Part shown: positions 6,104-13,420 of the stretch, in pieces
Numbering within the stretch: the stretch's first letter is position 1
Layout: the number at the start of each line of letters is the position of its first letter
Assembly (NCBI GenBank): GCA_947574135.1
Contig: CANPIM010000030.1
Location: 1 to 40,511, forward strand
Direction of reading: 5' to 3'
Origin: an uncultured Lachnospiraceae bacterium
GTDB lineage: Bacteria; Bacillota; Clostridia; Lachnospirales; Lachnospiraceae
Length of the DNA stretch: 40,511 nt
Made by a program: the position numbers and the translations under genes
The notes under the pieces: generated by a model
Told to the model about the DNA's origin: nothing
Database searches by the model: none
The model's input: the letters and a program-made list of their open reading frames with translations, nothing else

Positions 6104-6282
6104 CTTTTTAAGCAGGTTTCCTGGCTTTTAGATCTATGCGTTTGCCTTTCCTTCTCATATAATTACTTATACAATGGATTTCCAAGGCATGGCTCCCTAA
6201 TTACAGTGACCGGATCGCTCAAGATTTTCACTTGATTCCCTTTTCTCGGCTGCGTTGCAGGTACAGACGAGCACTTAAAAAG
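6104..6282 (-). ncRNA. Cobalamin (B12) riboswitch aptamer
   Basis: Read on the minus strand, the segment begins with CTTTTTAAG (6282-6274) and ends with CTTAAAAAG (6112-6104), which pair as the closing stem. Between them are the conserved family blocks: AAAAGGGAA, GTGAAAATC, GGTCACTGT, GGGAGCC, and finally AAAGCCAGGAAACCTGC, which is the B12-box signature. B12-bound RNA of this family normally lowers expression of downstream transport or synthesis genes. Here no intact minus-strand gene follows the terminator at 6011-6035, so the switch looks orphaned. Confidence 0.9.
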
Positions 6283-6303
6283 CATATGGAATTGTACGAA
6301 ATA

Positions 6304-6332
6304 AGTATAGCATGTTCCCTAGAGCAACGCAA
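6304..6332 (-). promoter_or_regulatory. Promoter of the cobalamin riboswitch transcript
   Basis: On the minus strand TTGCGT (6332-6327), a 17-bp spacer ending in TGC, then TATACT (6309-6304). It lies just upstream of the aptamer and has good spacing and an extended -10-like TG. Confidence 0.75.
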
Positions 6333-6376
6333 GCCCTTTGTCTGGAATTTCTTCAAATAAAAACAATGTTTTATGC

Positions 6377-6413
6377 ATAATAGTTTACATAATATTATTA
6401 TGTAAACTATTAT
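6377..6413. repeat. Perfect 37-bp inverted repeat with dif-like arms
   Basis: The arms are 18 bp with a single central base (6395). Within it, AGTTTACATAA (6382-6392) and TTATGTAAACT (6398-6408) are each identical to the XerD-binding arm of the Bacillus subtilis dif site, in inverted orientation and 5 bp apart. Standard dif has two unlike arms 6 bp apart, so this is dif-like rather than a clear dif. It lies 220 bp upstream of a tyrosine recombinase gene. Confidence 0.6.
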
Positions 6414-6483
6414 ATGATTTAGAAAATGTTTGCCTAAAAACAAACCTCTGTAGTTGCCAAATGCATATCACTTTTTAGAAAGC

Positions 6484-6535
6484 GCTGCTATCTTTATATT
6501 TTTAAAAACTGCTGCTATCTTTATATTTTTAAAAA
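6484..6535. repeat. Two tandem 25-bp repeats upstream of the recombinase gene
   Basis: A 25-bp unit beginning GCTGCTATCTTTATA is present at 6484-6508 and again at 6511-6535, period 27. The second copy also forms an inverted repeat with AGATAGC at 6537-6543. The repeats sit just upstream of a TATAATA-rich stretch (6560-6570) that could be the recombinase promoter, so they may be binding sites for a regulator. Confidence 0.6.
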
Positions 6536-6629
6536 GAGATAGCGGGAAAACATATTTTGTTATATAATAAAGCTATTGATCAGGGCCATATCCATTGGGG
6601 CCTAAGATCCAATAAAGGGGGCTTGCAAT

Positions 6630-7706
6630 ATGGATTACAGAAGCTATCATGAGCAGACAGATATTGAAAACACAAAAAAACTACGCCAGATTTTAAAGAC
6701 TCTCCCACCCTTTGCCACAGACTATTTTCGGGCCATGGAGGCTACCACCTCAGTTCGCACCCGGGTGTCATACGCATATGATATTCGTCTTTTTTTTCAT
6801 TTTCTGATAGAATCCAATCCCTGCTATAAAAATTATCAGATTACGGATTTTACGGCTGCGGATTTGGAGAAAATCGAGAGCGTTGACTTGGAGGAATACC
6901 AGGAATATCTGAAGGTATATGAAAACAGTGGACAACCGGCCGGTTATGCAACTAACGGGGAGCGGGGGCTGAAACGGAAAATGTCTGCGCTTCGCAGCTT
7001 TTATGCCTATTATTATAAGCGACAAGTGATTACCCAAAATCCCACGCTGCTGGTGGACATGCCAAAGCTGCATGATAAGGCCATTATCCGGCTGGATGTG
7101 GATGAGACGGCCCGCTTGCTGGATTTTATTGAGCATGGGGGGGATGCTCTCACTGGACAGAAAAAGGTATATTATGAGAAAACCAAGGAACGGGATTTGG
7201 CATTGGTAACCCTGCTTTTGGGGACAGGGATCCGGGTTTCCGAGTGTGTGGGCCTGGATTTGACAGATGTGGATTTTCGTAATAATGGCATCAAGGTAAC
7301 CCGGAAAGGGGGATCGGAAATGATCGTGTATTTCGGGGATGAGGTAGAGCAGGCTCTGTTTCAATATATGGAGGGTTCCCGTAAGGCCATGACGCCACTT
7401 CCCGGTCATGAAAAGGCTCTGTTTCTTTCCACGCAGAGAAAACGCATTGGAGTGCAGGCTGTGGAGAACCTGGTGAAAAAATATGCCCGTCAGGTTACGC
7501 CCTTAAAGCATATAACCCCGCATAAGCTTCGCAGCACCTATGGCACTACCCTTTATCAGGAAACCGGGGATATTTATCTGGTGGCAGATGTATTGGGACA
7601 CAAGGACGTAAATACCACCAGAAAGCATTATGCGGCTCAGGATGAAAACCGCCGGCGCATGGCAGCACATGCGGTTCGCCTCCGGGAGGAGGGCCGCCCT
7701 GAGTAA
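6630..7706 (+). CDS. XerC/XerD-type tyrosine recombinase
   Basis: This encodes 358 residues behind AAAGGGGG. A core-binding SAM-like domain covers about residues 20-140 and a catalytic domain about 150-345. The catalytic set is visible: R202 in GTGIRVSE, K226, H298 and R301 in HKLRST, H324 in LGHKD and Tyr334 in KHYAA. It is longer than typical XerC/D (about 300) because of an N-terminal lead and an insert near 165-185. It sits immediately upstream of lexA in the same direction, which suggests a resident gene, not a phage integrase. The dif-like palindrome upstream and the adjacent filamentous-phage element, which lacks its own integrase, fit Xer hijacking by the element, but that is inferred. 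Confidence 0.85.
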   Translation: MDYRSYHEQTDIENTKKLRQILKTLPPFATDYFRAMEATTSVRTRVSYAYDIRLFFHFLIESNPCYKNYQITDFTAADLEKIESVDLEEYQEYLKVYENSGQPAGYATNGERGLKRKMSALRSFYAYYYKRQVITQNPTLLVDMPKLHDKAIIRLDVDETARLLDFIEHGGDALTGQKKVYYEKTKERDLALVTLLLGTGIRVSECVGLDLTDVDFRNNGIKVTRKGGSEMIVYFGDEVEQALFQYMEGSRKAMTPLPGHEKALFLSTQRKRIGVQAVENLVKKYARQVTPLKHITPHKLRSTYGTTLYQETGDIYLVADVLGHKDVNTTRKHYAAQDENRRRMAAHAVRLREEGRPE

Positions 7707-7751
7707 GCAAGCTTTGATAAAGGGGAAGTATCGCAGGAAAAAACAAAAAAT

Positions 7752-7804
7752 CGAACAAATTTTCAAAACATTTGTTTGCGTTTTTTGTCAAGGTGTGATA
7801 TACT
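7752..7804 (+). promoter_or_regulatory. lexA promoter with probable LexA operator
   Basis: CGAACAAAT (7752-7760) and ATTTGTTTG (7770-7778) form an inverted pair with one mismatch. Each resembles one half of the Gram-positive SOS box (GAAC-N4-GTTC). TTGCGT (7776-7781) with a 17-bp spacer and an extended TGATATACT (-10 at 7799-7804) makes a good promoter whose -35 overlaps the right half-site. This would give autoregulation. Confidence 0.55.
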
Positions 7805-7905
7805 ACTAGATATAGAAGGACCATTTTGATTTTAATCAAGATTTCGTATAAGGAAAAAGCTTTCGGAAAATTTTATCAGAAACAGAAAGGAAGGAAAATC
7901 AGGCT

Positions 7906-8523
7906 ATGGCTTACGGAAAAATCTCAAAAAAACAGTCAGAAATTTTAGAATATATCAAGTTACAGATTTTAAATAAGGGCTATCCCCCCTCTGTACGGGA
8001 TATTTGTGAGGCGGTTCAGCTCAAGTCCACCTCCTCCGTCCACTCCCACCTGGAAACCTTGGAGAAAAACGGATATATTCGCCGGGATCCCACCAAGCCC
8101 CGGGCCATAGAGATTATGGATGACAACTTTAACCTGGCCCGTCGGGAGATGGTAAACGTGCCCATTGTAGGACGGGTTGCTGCCGGGCAGCCGATTCTGG
8201 CTGTGGAAAATGTGGAGTCCTACTTCCCCATTCCGGCGGAGTTTATGCCCAATGAACAGTGTTTTATGCTGGCCGTACAGGGAGATTCCATGATAAATGT
8301 CGGGATTTTTGACGGTGACACCATTTTGGTGGCTCAGCAACAGACAGCCCAGAATGGAGATATTGTGGTGGCTCTGGTGGAGGATTCCGCAACGGTAAAG
8401 ACCTATTATCGGGAGGCGGATCATATCCGTTTACAGCCGGAAAACGACACCATGGATCCCATTATCGTTCCGGATTGCCAAATTTTAGGTCGTGTGTTCG
8501 GTGTATTCCGCTTTTTCGAATAA
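7906..8523 (+). CDS. lexA: SOS repressor LexA
   Basis: LexA represses DNA-damage genes and cleaves itself when RecA filaments form. This encodes 205 residues. A winged-helix DNA-binding domain covers about residues 1-70 ([23 protein letters not shown]). The cleavage site is Ala93-Gly94 in VAAGQP, and the peptidase domain has catalytic Ser128 in GDSM and Lys165 in ATVKTYY. All needed residues are present and the length is typical. AGGAAGG lies about 13 bases upstream of the ATG, a slightly long spacing. Confidence 0.97.
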   Translation: MAYGKISKKQSEILEYIKLQILNKGYPPSVRDICEAVQLKSTSSVHSHLETLEKNGYIRRDPTKPRAIEIMDDNFNLARREMVNVPIVGRVAAGQPILAVENVESYFPIPAEFMPNEQCFMLAVQGDSMINVGIFDGDTILVAQQQTAQNGDIVVALVEDSATVKTYYREADHIRLQPENDTMDPIIVPDCQILGRVFGVFRFFE

Positions 8524-8573
8524 GAAGAATGCGTGTTAAATTCCCGGGGAAACATATTATATTGAAATGAAAC

Positions 8574-8596
8574 AGGGGAGATATCATTTCTCCCCT
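8574..8596 (-). terminator. Hairpin between lexA and the NUDIX gene
   Basis: AGGGGAG (8574-8580) pairs with CTCCCCT (8590-8596) across a 9-base loop. On the minus strand it is followed by GTTTCATTTC, so it probably ends the rsfS-NUDIX transcript. It may also stop lexA transcription from the other side, although the plus strand lacks a T run. Confidence 0.5.
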
Positions 8597-8601
8597 GAAT
8601 A

Positions 8602-8665
8602 GAAAGGCTGTTCTTCTGCTCTTCTAAAAAAGCGAAAGGCTGTTTTTCTAATCTTCTAAAAAGGC
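8602..8665. repeat. 32-bp tandem duplication over the NUDIX stop codon
   Basis: Two imperfect 32-bp copies (8602-8633 and 8634-8665) both begin GAAAGGCTGTT and contain CTTCTAAAAA. The second copy includes the last codons and stop (8648-8650) of the NUDIX gene, and the first is the duplicated tail downstream of it. Confidence 0.7.
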
Positions 8666-9280
8666 AAATGCCTCTCCTGGCTTGCTGTGCAGAAAATGCA
8701 TCATCATATAGGCACACATCAGAGACACATGCTCTTCGGCCAGAATTCGACGGACCTCTTTCCTGTCAGCCAATACCACCTCAATCTCTTCCGTATCCTC
8801 CAGTCCCTCCTTGGAGATGGTTCCGGTAGCCGTACCATAGACAGCGGCGCAGGATTCGTCTGTCATGCCGATGGTGGTAAAATAAGGGCGGGAATACCGG
8901 GGATTCACAAGGATTGGATGAAAGTCCAGACCAGTCTCCTCCTTTAATTCCCTTTGACCAGCCGCCTGAAAATCTTCTCCCTCGTCCACCAGCCCTGCGG
9001 GAAATTCATAGATATAATCGCCAATGCTATACCGATACTGACGGATCAAAACCACCTGTTCCTGGTTTTCTCCGTATAAGGCATAGATAATCACACCGTC
9101 CGCCTTGTTTTTTCTTGTGTTCAGCTTAAGCTCCTGGGGAGACTTGGCACGGGATGCAACAAAATAGGACTGTGTTTTTCCCTTGGTATTCACCACATCC
9201 ATGGTATAAAAATTGAGAAATCGGTTGCTCGTAACCTGGGTTACCTTTTGTACTCTCCTGCTCTTTTCTTCCTGAGACAT
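8648..9280 (-). CDS. NUDIX hydrolase, ADP-ribose pyrophosphatase-like
   Basis: This encodes 210 residues from the ATG at 9280, five bases after the rsfS stop and behind GGAGG; a longer open frame lies inside rsfS. The Nudix box is complete (GLVDEGEDFQAAGQRELKEE, then TGL) and would bind Mg2+ and the diphosphate. The flanking sequence (YRYSIGDYIYEFPAGLVDEGE) is typical of ADP-ribose or nucleoside-diphosphate-sugar pyrophosphatases. It would clear ADP-ribose or similar compounds in the cytoplasm. It is co-transcribed with rsfS. Substrate is inferred from the subfamily pattern. Confidence 0.88.
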   Translation of the reverse strand: MSQEEKSRRVQKVTQVTSNRFLNFYTMDVVNTKGKTQSYFVASRAKSPQELKLNTRKNKADGVIIYALYGENQEQVVLIRQYRYSIGDYIYEFPAGLVDEGEDFQAAGQRELKEETGLDFHPILVNPRYSRPYFTTIGMTDESCAAVYGTATGTISKEGLEDTEEIEVVLADRKEVRRILAEEHVSLMCAYMMMHFLHSKPGEAFAFLED

Positions 9281-9285
9281 TCCAT

Positions 9286-9648
9286 CTATTCCTCCAAATC
9301 CGCAAGCTTCAGGGCACTTCCATCCCGCCAAATGCGCTCCAGATCATAGAAGAGACGGTTTTCCTCATCAAAAATATGAATAATAATATCCCCATAGTCC
9401 AAAAGAATCCAGTTGGCCGTCTGATATCCTTCTATCTGACGAGCTGAATGGCCGGCCTTGTGCATCTCCTCCTCCACATTGTCTGCCATGGCCTGTACCT
9501 GATTCCGATTAGAACCGCTGGCAATCAAAAAATAATCTGCCAGGACGGATACCTTGGAAATATCAATAATCCGAATGTCACGGGCCTTTTTGTCATCCAA
9601 AGCCGCGTAGGCCAGCCGGGCCATTTCTCTACTCTGCTTTTCAGTCAT
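9286..9648 (-). CDS. rsfS: Ribosomal silencing factor RsfS
   Basis: RsfS binds ribosomal protein L14 and blocks joining of the subunits when nutrients are low. This encodes 120 residues from the ATG at 9648, chosen for AAGGAGGGAG just upstream. Family features seen are DIRIIDISKVSVLADYFLIASG near the N-terminus and the GYQTANWILLDYGDIIIHIF block. It follows yqeK and nadD in the conserved Firmicutes order, though a 190-bp gap rich in repeats separates it from yqeK. Confidence 0.95.
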   Translation of the reverse strand: MTEKQSREMARLAYAALDDKKARDIRIIDISKVSVLADYFLIASGSNRNQVQAMADNVEEEMHKAGHSARQIEGYQTANWILLDYGDIIIHIFDEENRLFYDLERIWRDGSALKLADLEE

Positions 9649-9837
9649 ATGCTCCCTCCTTGTCTGTGTAGGCGTTTCTATCCTACCATGGGAAAGCTTT
9701 CCCATACATTCTTTGTATGCATGCTATATCGCACTTGTATGCGCCCTTGCCGTGCATGGTATATCACTTGTATGCCCTTGCCGTGCATAGCAATGCATAT
9801 GCTATATCTCTAGTATAAAGTATGATTGTATTATATA
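9649..9837. repeat. Repeat-rich gap between yqeK and rsfS
   Basis: It holds a perfect 18-bp palindrome ATGGGAAAGCTTTCCCAT (9688-9705), whose core GGGAAAGCTTTCC recurs near 5899-5911. It also has two direct repeats of about 32 bp, 9732-9764 and 9765-9795, each starting CACTTGTATGC and containing CCTTGCCGTGCAT. Several GCATATGC-like short palindromes lie nearby. No coding sequence is seen. The palindrome lies upstream of rsfS and could be a regulatory site. Confidence 0.5.
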
Positions 9838-10446
9838 TTACTCTTCCATGGCGTCCTCCGGATGCTGATTTTCATAGCGAATCCGGTAATATTCATAGGC
9901 CTTCTGGGTCATCTCATCGGTTTCTCCATCCCCCTCATCCAGATAAGCCAGGGTATCCCGTAAAATCCGGTAAAGGGTCAAATCCAGGTCCTGAAAAGCC
10001 AGACTGCGGATTTCCGGAAGATTGGCAGCCTTATCCCGGCCCGGTTCAATATAGTCGGCAATATAAACGATTTTATCCAGGAGAGACATGGCAGGCTTGC
10101 CGGTGGTGTGATTCAAAATCGCGCTGATAACCTCCTTATCCTTTACGCCATATTCGTGCATAGCCAGAAATGCGCCAAGCTTTGCATGCAGCAAAAAAGG
10201 ATTGCGCCGTTCCACCTCGGTCATGGAAATATTATGCTTTTCACAAAGCTTTAGTTTCTTGCTGTTGGGGATGCATTTGGCACAGTCATGGAGCAGACCG
10301 GCCATCATCGCCTTCTGGATATCCGCGCCATAGCGCATGGCCAGAGCCCCACAGGTATACATAACACCCATGGTATGCTCAAATCGGCTGCTGTCCATTT
10401 CATGCTTGATCCTTTTTTCATAGGATTTCATATTATAATGTTTCAT
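9838..10446 (-). CDS. yqeK: YqeK-type HD-domain dinucleoside tetraphosphatase
   Basis: Members of this family cut Ap4A symmetrically to ADP. This encodes 202 residues. I chose the ATG at 10446 behind GGGGAAGGG over a TTG two codons earlier. The HD metal motif is LLHDCAK near residue 55. Further ligands appear as HAKLGAFLA and NHTTGKPAMS, and DKIVYIADYIEPGR closes the domain, all typical of YqeK. It is encoded directly after nadD, as in most Firmicutes. Confidence 0.93.
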   Translation of the reverse strand: MKHYNMKSYEKRIKHEMDSSRFEHTMGVMYTCGALAMRYGADIQKAMMAGLLHDCAKCIPNSKKLKLCEKHNISMTEVERRNPFLLHAKLGAFLAMHEYGVKDKEVISAILNHTTGKPAMSLLDKIVYIADYIEPGRDKAANLPEIRSLAFQDLDLTLYRILRDTLAYLDEGDGETDEMTQKAYEYYRIRYENQHPEDAMEE

Positions 10447-10497
10447 ATACAACCCTTCCCCTCTACAATAAACTCAAAATGGGCTCCATCTGGGATC

Positions 10498-11136
10498 TCA
10501 AAGGGAATGCTGAACATAGATTCCCCGTTCCAGAATGTAATCCTCCACCTGAGAGGGCACATAGTATTTAATACTTTTTCCCTGTGTCAGGCGTTCCCGT
10601 ATCATATGGGAGGAAATATCAATATTTGGGGTTTCCAGCAGATAAATTTCTGCGCCAAAACATTTGTTCAGCCAATCTATCTGCCGTTCCAGCTCTCTAT
10701 GCTCCATCCGGTAGCGGGTAGCCGCCAGAATAATACAATTTTGACAGATACGCCTGGGCTCCATCCATTCGGAAAAGCTCATAAGGGAATCTGCCCCCAG
10801 GATAAAGTAATACTGGGTATCCGGGTGGGCGGCATTGAGATATTCCAGGGTCTGATAGGTATAGTGGTAGTCCTGAGGGGTATTTTCAAAATCGGAAAGC
10901 TGTAAATGGGGATTGTCAGCAATGCCCAGCCGGGTCATCTGTATGCGATCCTCCATGGTGGCTTGGACCTGTCCCGGCTTATGAGGAGGATTGCCATTTG
11001 GCATCACCAGCACCTGATGTAGTCCAAAGGACTCATAGGCGGCCTCTGCCAGGATTAAATGCCCTGTGTGAATGGGATCAAAGGTGCCCCCCATAATGCC
11101 TATCTTTTTTTGTCCGCGCTGGATTTCCTCTCCCAT
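10498..11136 (-). CDS. nadD: Nicotinate-nucleotide adenylyltransferase NadD
   Basis: It joins nicotinate mononucleotide and ATP to give deamido-NAD, an essential NAD synthesis step. This encodes 212 residues from the ATG at 11136, which has AGAAGGAG upstream; the longer open frame lies inside yhbY. The nucleotidyltransferase motif GGTFDPIHTGH is near the N-terminus and ISSHMIRERL, matching the family ISSTxIR motif, is near the end. The first 37 bases overlap the end of yhbY, so translation is probably coupled. Confidence 0.96.
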   Translation of the reverse strand: MGEEIQRGQKKIGIMGGTFDPIHTGHLILAEAAYESFGLHQVLVMPNGNPPHKPGQVQATMEDRIQMTRLGIADNPHLQLSDFENTPQDYHYTYQTLEYLNAAHPDTQYYFILGADSLMSFSEWMEPRRICQNCIILAATRYRMEHRELERQIDWLNKCFGAEIYLLETPNIDISSHMIRERLTQGKSIKYYVPSQVEDYILERGIYVQHSL

Positions 11137-11414
11137 AGCTGCTCCTTCTGCTTTTGGCTCTTGCGATAGAGCACGATCTTCCGACCAATGACCTGAACCA
11201 CCTGGGCCCGGCACCGCTCCCCCAGTACCTGTGCCAGCTGGGACGGCTCCTCCAGACAATTTTGCAGGACACTGATTTTAATCAGCTCCCGGGCTTCCAG
11301 GGCCTCTGAGACAGAAGCCGCCACCTCGGGGCTTATGCTGGCCTTTCCAATCTGAACCACAGGGTCCATGGTCATAGCCAGACCCTTTAAATATGCACGT
11401 TGCTTACTTGTCAT
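11100..11414 (-). CDS. yhbY: CRM-domain RNA-binding protein YhbY
   Basis: YhbY proteins associate with pre-50S ribosomal particles. This encodes 104 residues and is a single CRM domain: MTSKQRAYLKGLAMTMDPVVQIGK, then the family-typical ALEARELIKISVLQN and GRKIVLYRKS. ACAGGAGAATT precedes the ATG. It lies between obgE and nadD, two other ribosome or cofactor housekeeping genes. Confidence 0.95.
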   Translation of the reverse strand: MTSKQRAYLKGLAMTMDPVVQIGKASISPEVAASVSEALEARELIKISVLQNCLEEPSQLAQVLGERCRAQVVQVIGRKIVLYRKSQKQKEQLWERKSSADKKR

Positions 11415-11443
11415 GTAATTCTCCTGTTGTATGGTGTTACTTG

Positions 11444-12739
11444 TTACCGGTAATAGTCAAAGGCCAGTCCATACATCCGAACCGTGTCACCCTCCTGGAT
11501 GCCGGCATCCTCCAGCTCCTTTAAAATTCCCGTATCCTTGAGAAATTTCTGAAAAAACACAAAGCCTTTCTCCGAATCCAGGTTGGTATATCCCAGCATT
11601 TTTTCGATCCGGGGCCCTTCCACAAAAAAGACATTCTCCTCCTCCGTGGATTTTGTCACCGTATAGGGAAGGTTTTCTCCCAGAAGCTCCATCTCCGGAA
11701 AATATTCCTGTTCAAACAGCACCGGAGCCGGATCCATCTCATCCAAAAGCTTCTTCACTGCGTACAAAAGCTCCTTTAAGCCCTTGCCGGATACGGCGGA
11801 GATGGCATAGACCGAAATGCCCTTGGGTTCAAATTCTGCCCGCAGACGCTCTATGGGATCCGCTTCCTGATCCGGAGAAATGGCATCGGTTTTGTTGGCT
11901 GCAATCACCTGGGGACGCCTGGCAATCTCCTCGTTGTAGGCGGCCAGCTCCCGGTTTATGGCATAGATATCCGCCACCGGATCCCGCCCCTCGGTAGAGG
12001 CAGCATCCACCATGTGAATGAGAACCTTGGTCCGCTCAATATGCCGCAGAAATTCGTGCCCAAGACCTATGCCTTCGGAGGCGCCTTCAATGAGGCCGGG
12101 AATGTCCGCCATGACAAAGCCCTCTCCATCCGCCAAATCCACCACTCCCAGGTAAGGATTTAAGGTGGTAAAGTGATAATTGGCGATTTTGGGCCGGGCA
12201 TTGGTAACTCTGGAAAGAAGGGTGGATTTTCCCACATTGGGAAAGCCCACCAGCCCCACATCGGCAATGACCTTAAGCTCCAGCAAAACCTCCAGCTCCT
12301 GGGCTGGCTGTCCAGGCTGGGCATACTTGGGCACTTGCATGGTGGAGGTGGCAAAATGCTGATTTCCGGCTCCTCCCCGTCCGCCCTTTAAAATTACCTG
12401 ACAGGTATTGTCCCCGGACATATCGGCGATGACCTTGCCGCTCTCAGCCTCTCGGATAATAGTCCCTGCCGGGACTTTCGGGATCAGATCCTCTCCGCTC
12501 TTTCCATGACAGCGCCGCTTTCCGCCCTCTTCCCCGTCCTGAGCCTTATACTTTCGCTTGTGCCGGTAATCGGTCAGGGTGTTCAGTCCCTCATCCACCT
12601 GAAAGATCACGTCGCCACCCCGACCACCGTCCCCGCCGTCCGGGCCACCGTTAGGCACATACAGCTCCCGCCGGAAGCTTACATGGCCGTCCCCGCCCTT
12701 GCCGGAACGGATATATATTTTTGCTCTGTCTGCAAACAT
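11444..12739 (-). CDS. obgE: Ribosome-associated GTPase ObgE
   Basis: Obg binds the 50S subunit late in its assembly and links growth to GTP and ppGpp. This encodes 431 residues. A glycine-rich Obg fold covers about 1-158 (SGKGGDGHVSFRRE, PDGGDGGRGGDV). The G domain has GFPNVGKS, DIPGLIEGAS, NKTD and an SAVSGKG-type G5. A C-terminal OCT domain covers about 350-431. Length and motif order are normal. A terminator lies between rpmA and this gene, so expression from the rplU promoter depends on readthrough. Confidence 0.97.
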   Translation of the reverse strand: MFADRAKIYIRSGKGGDGHVSFRRELYVPNGGPDGGDGGRGGDVIFQVDEGLNTLTDYRHKRKYKAQDGEEGGKRRCHGKSGEDLIPKVPAGTIIREAESGKVIADMSGDNTCQVILKGGRGGAGNQHFATSTMQVPKYAQPGQPAQELEVLLELKVIADVGLVGFPNVGKSTLLSRVTNARPKIANYHFTTLNPYLGVVDLADGEGFVMADIPGLIEGASEGIGLGHEFLRHIERTKVLIHMVDAASTEGRDPVADIYAINRELAAYNEEIARRPQVIAANKTDAISPDQEADPIERLRAEFEPKGISVYAISAVSGKGLKELLYAVKKLLDEMDPAPVLFEQEYFPEMELLGENLPYTVTKSTEEENVFFVEGPRIEKMLGYTNLDSEKGFVFFQKFLKDTGILKELEDAGIQEGDTVRMYGLAFDYYR

Positions 12740-12771
12740 AGAAACTCCTTAAAATCTCTGTTTATAAGAGG

Positions 12772-12804
12772 AAAAAAGGCTTCAAATCTCCCCGACTTGA
12801 AGCC
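12772..12804 (-). terminator. Intrinsic terminator between rpmA and obgE
   Basis: On the minus strand GGCTTCAA (12804-12797) pairs with TTGAAGCC (12785-12778), followed by TTTTTT (12777-12772). It would cut most rplU-prp-rpmA transcripts and reduce expression of obgE and the genes after it. Confidence 0.8.
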
Positions 12805-12814
12805 CCCATCTCAC

Positions 12815-13099
12815 TTATTCTGCTACCGGAACAATCGAAACCTGTTTCTTATCTCTTCCTTTTCTTTCAAAGCGTACAACGCCGTCTGTCAGAGCAAATA
12901 AGGTATCGTCGCCGCCCCGGCCTACATTTACGCCCGGATGGATTTTGGTTCCCCGCTGCCGGTAAAGAATGTTTCCGGCCTTTACGAACTGTCCGTCGGC
13001 TCTCTTCGCACCCAGTCTCTTGGACTCGGAATCTCTGCCGTTCTTTGTAGAACCAACTCCCTTTTTATGAGCGAAAATCTGAAGATTCATGCTTAACAT
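12815..13099 (-). CDS. rpmA: 50S ribosomal protein L27 with a cleavable N-terminal extension
   Basis: L27 reaches the peptidyl-transferase centre with its N-terminus. This encodes 94 residues. The first ten, [10 protein letters not shown], precede HKKGVGST, the normal mature start. In Firmicutes such extensions (consensus LQFFA) are removed by the protease Prp, whose gene is next door at 13103. Here position 8 is Ile instead of the usual Phe. The rest is typical ([34 protein letters not shown]). Confidence 0.97.
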   Translation of the reverse strand: MLSMNLQIFAHKKGVGSTKNGRDSESKRLGAKRADGQFVKAGNILYRQRGTKIHPGVNVGRGGDDTLFALTDGVVRFERKGRDKKQVSIVPVAE

Positions 13100-13102
13100 G
13101 GT

Positions 13103-13420
13103 CTACACCTCCTCGAATCTTAACTGCATATAGTTATCATAGTTTTTTTCCATGCTGGTAAGTCCCAAAACCATGGAATCCATCAACAATTCTGTCTCTT
13201 TAGAGACATCTCCTGAAAACATGCAGGAGATGAGGCCGTCCCCCTCCTCACCAGAAAAGGAATCCTCTGTAAACGCTTCAATGGAGTTCACCGTGTTCAC
13301 CGTCAAGACGGAAACTGCCGCGCATACAATGTCATCGCCCTCCTGCCCAAAACCGGCATGTCCTTCACAGCGAAAGCCTCTGTATTGATGGGAATGCTTA
13401 TAAACGGTTACGCGGATCAT
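13103..13420 (-). CDS. prp: Ribosomal-processing cysteine protease Prp
   Basis: Prp removes the N-terminal extension of L27 and is essential in Staphylococcus aureus. This encodes 105 residues. The catalytic pair is His21 in GHAGFG and Cys33 in DIVCAAVS, spaced as in the family. It lies between rplU and rpmA, with the start overlapping the last base of the rplU stop. Its substrate is encoded only 3 bp downstream. Confidence 0.95.
   Translation of the reverse strand: MIRVTVYKHSHQYRGFRCEGHAGFGQEGDDIVCAAVSVLTVNTVNSIEAFTEDSFSGEEGDGLISCMFSGDVSKETELLMDSMVLGLTSMEKNYDNYMQLRFEEV

Noticed and set aside
6228-6443. 71-codon minus-strand frame
   Set aside because: It overlaps the riboswitch promoter and aptamer and the dif-like palindrome, which explain the sequence better.
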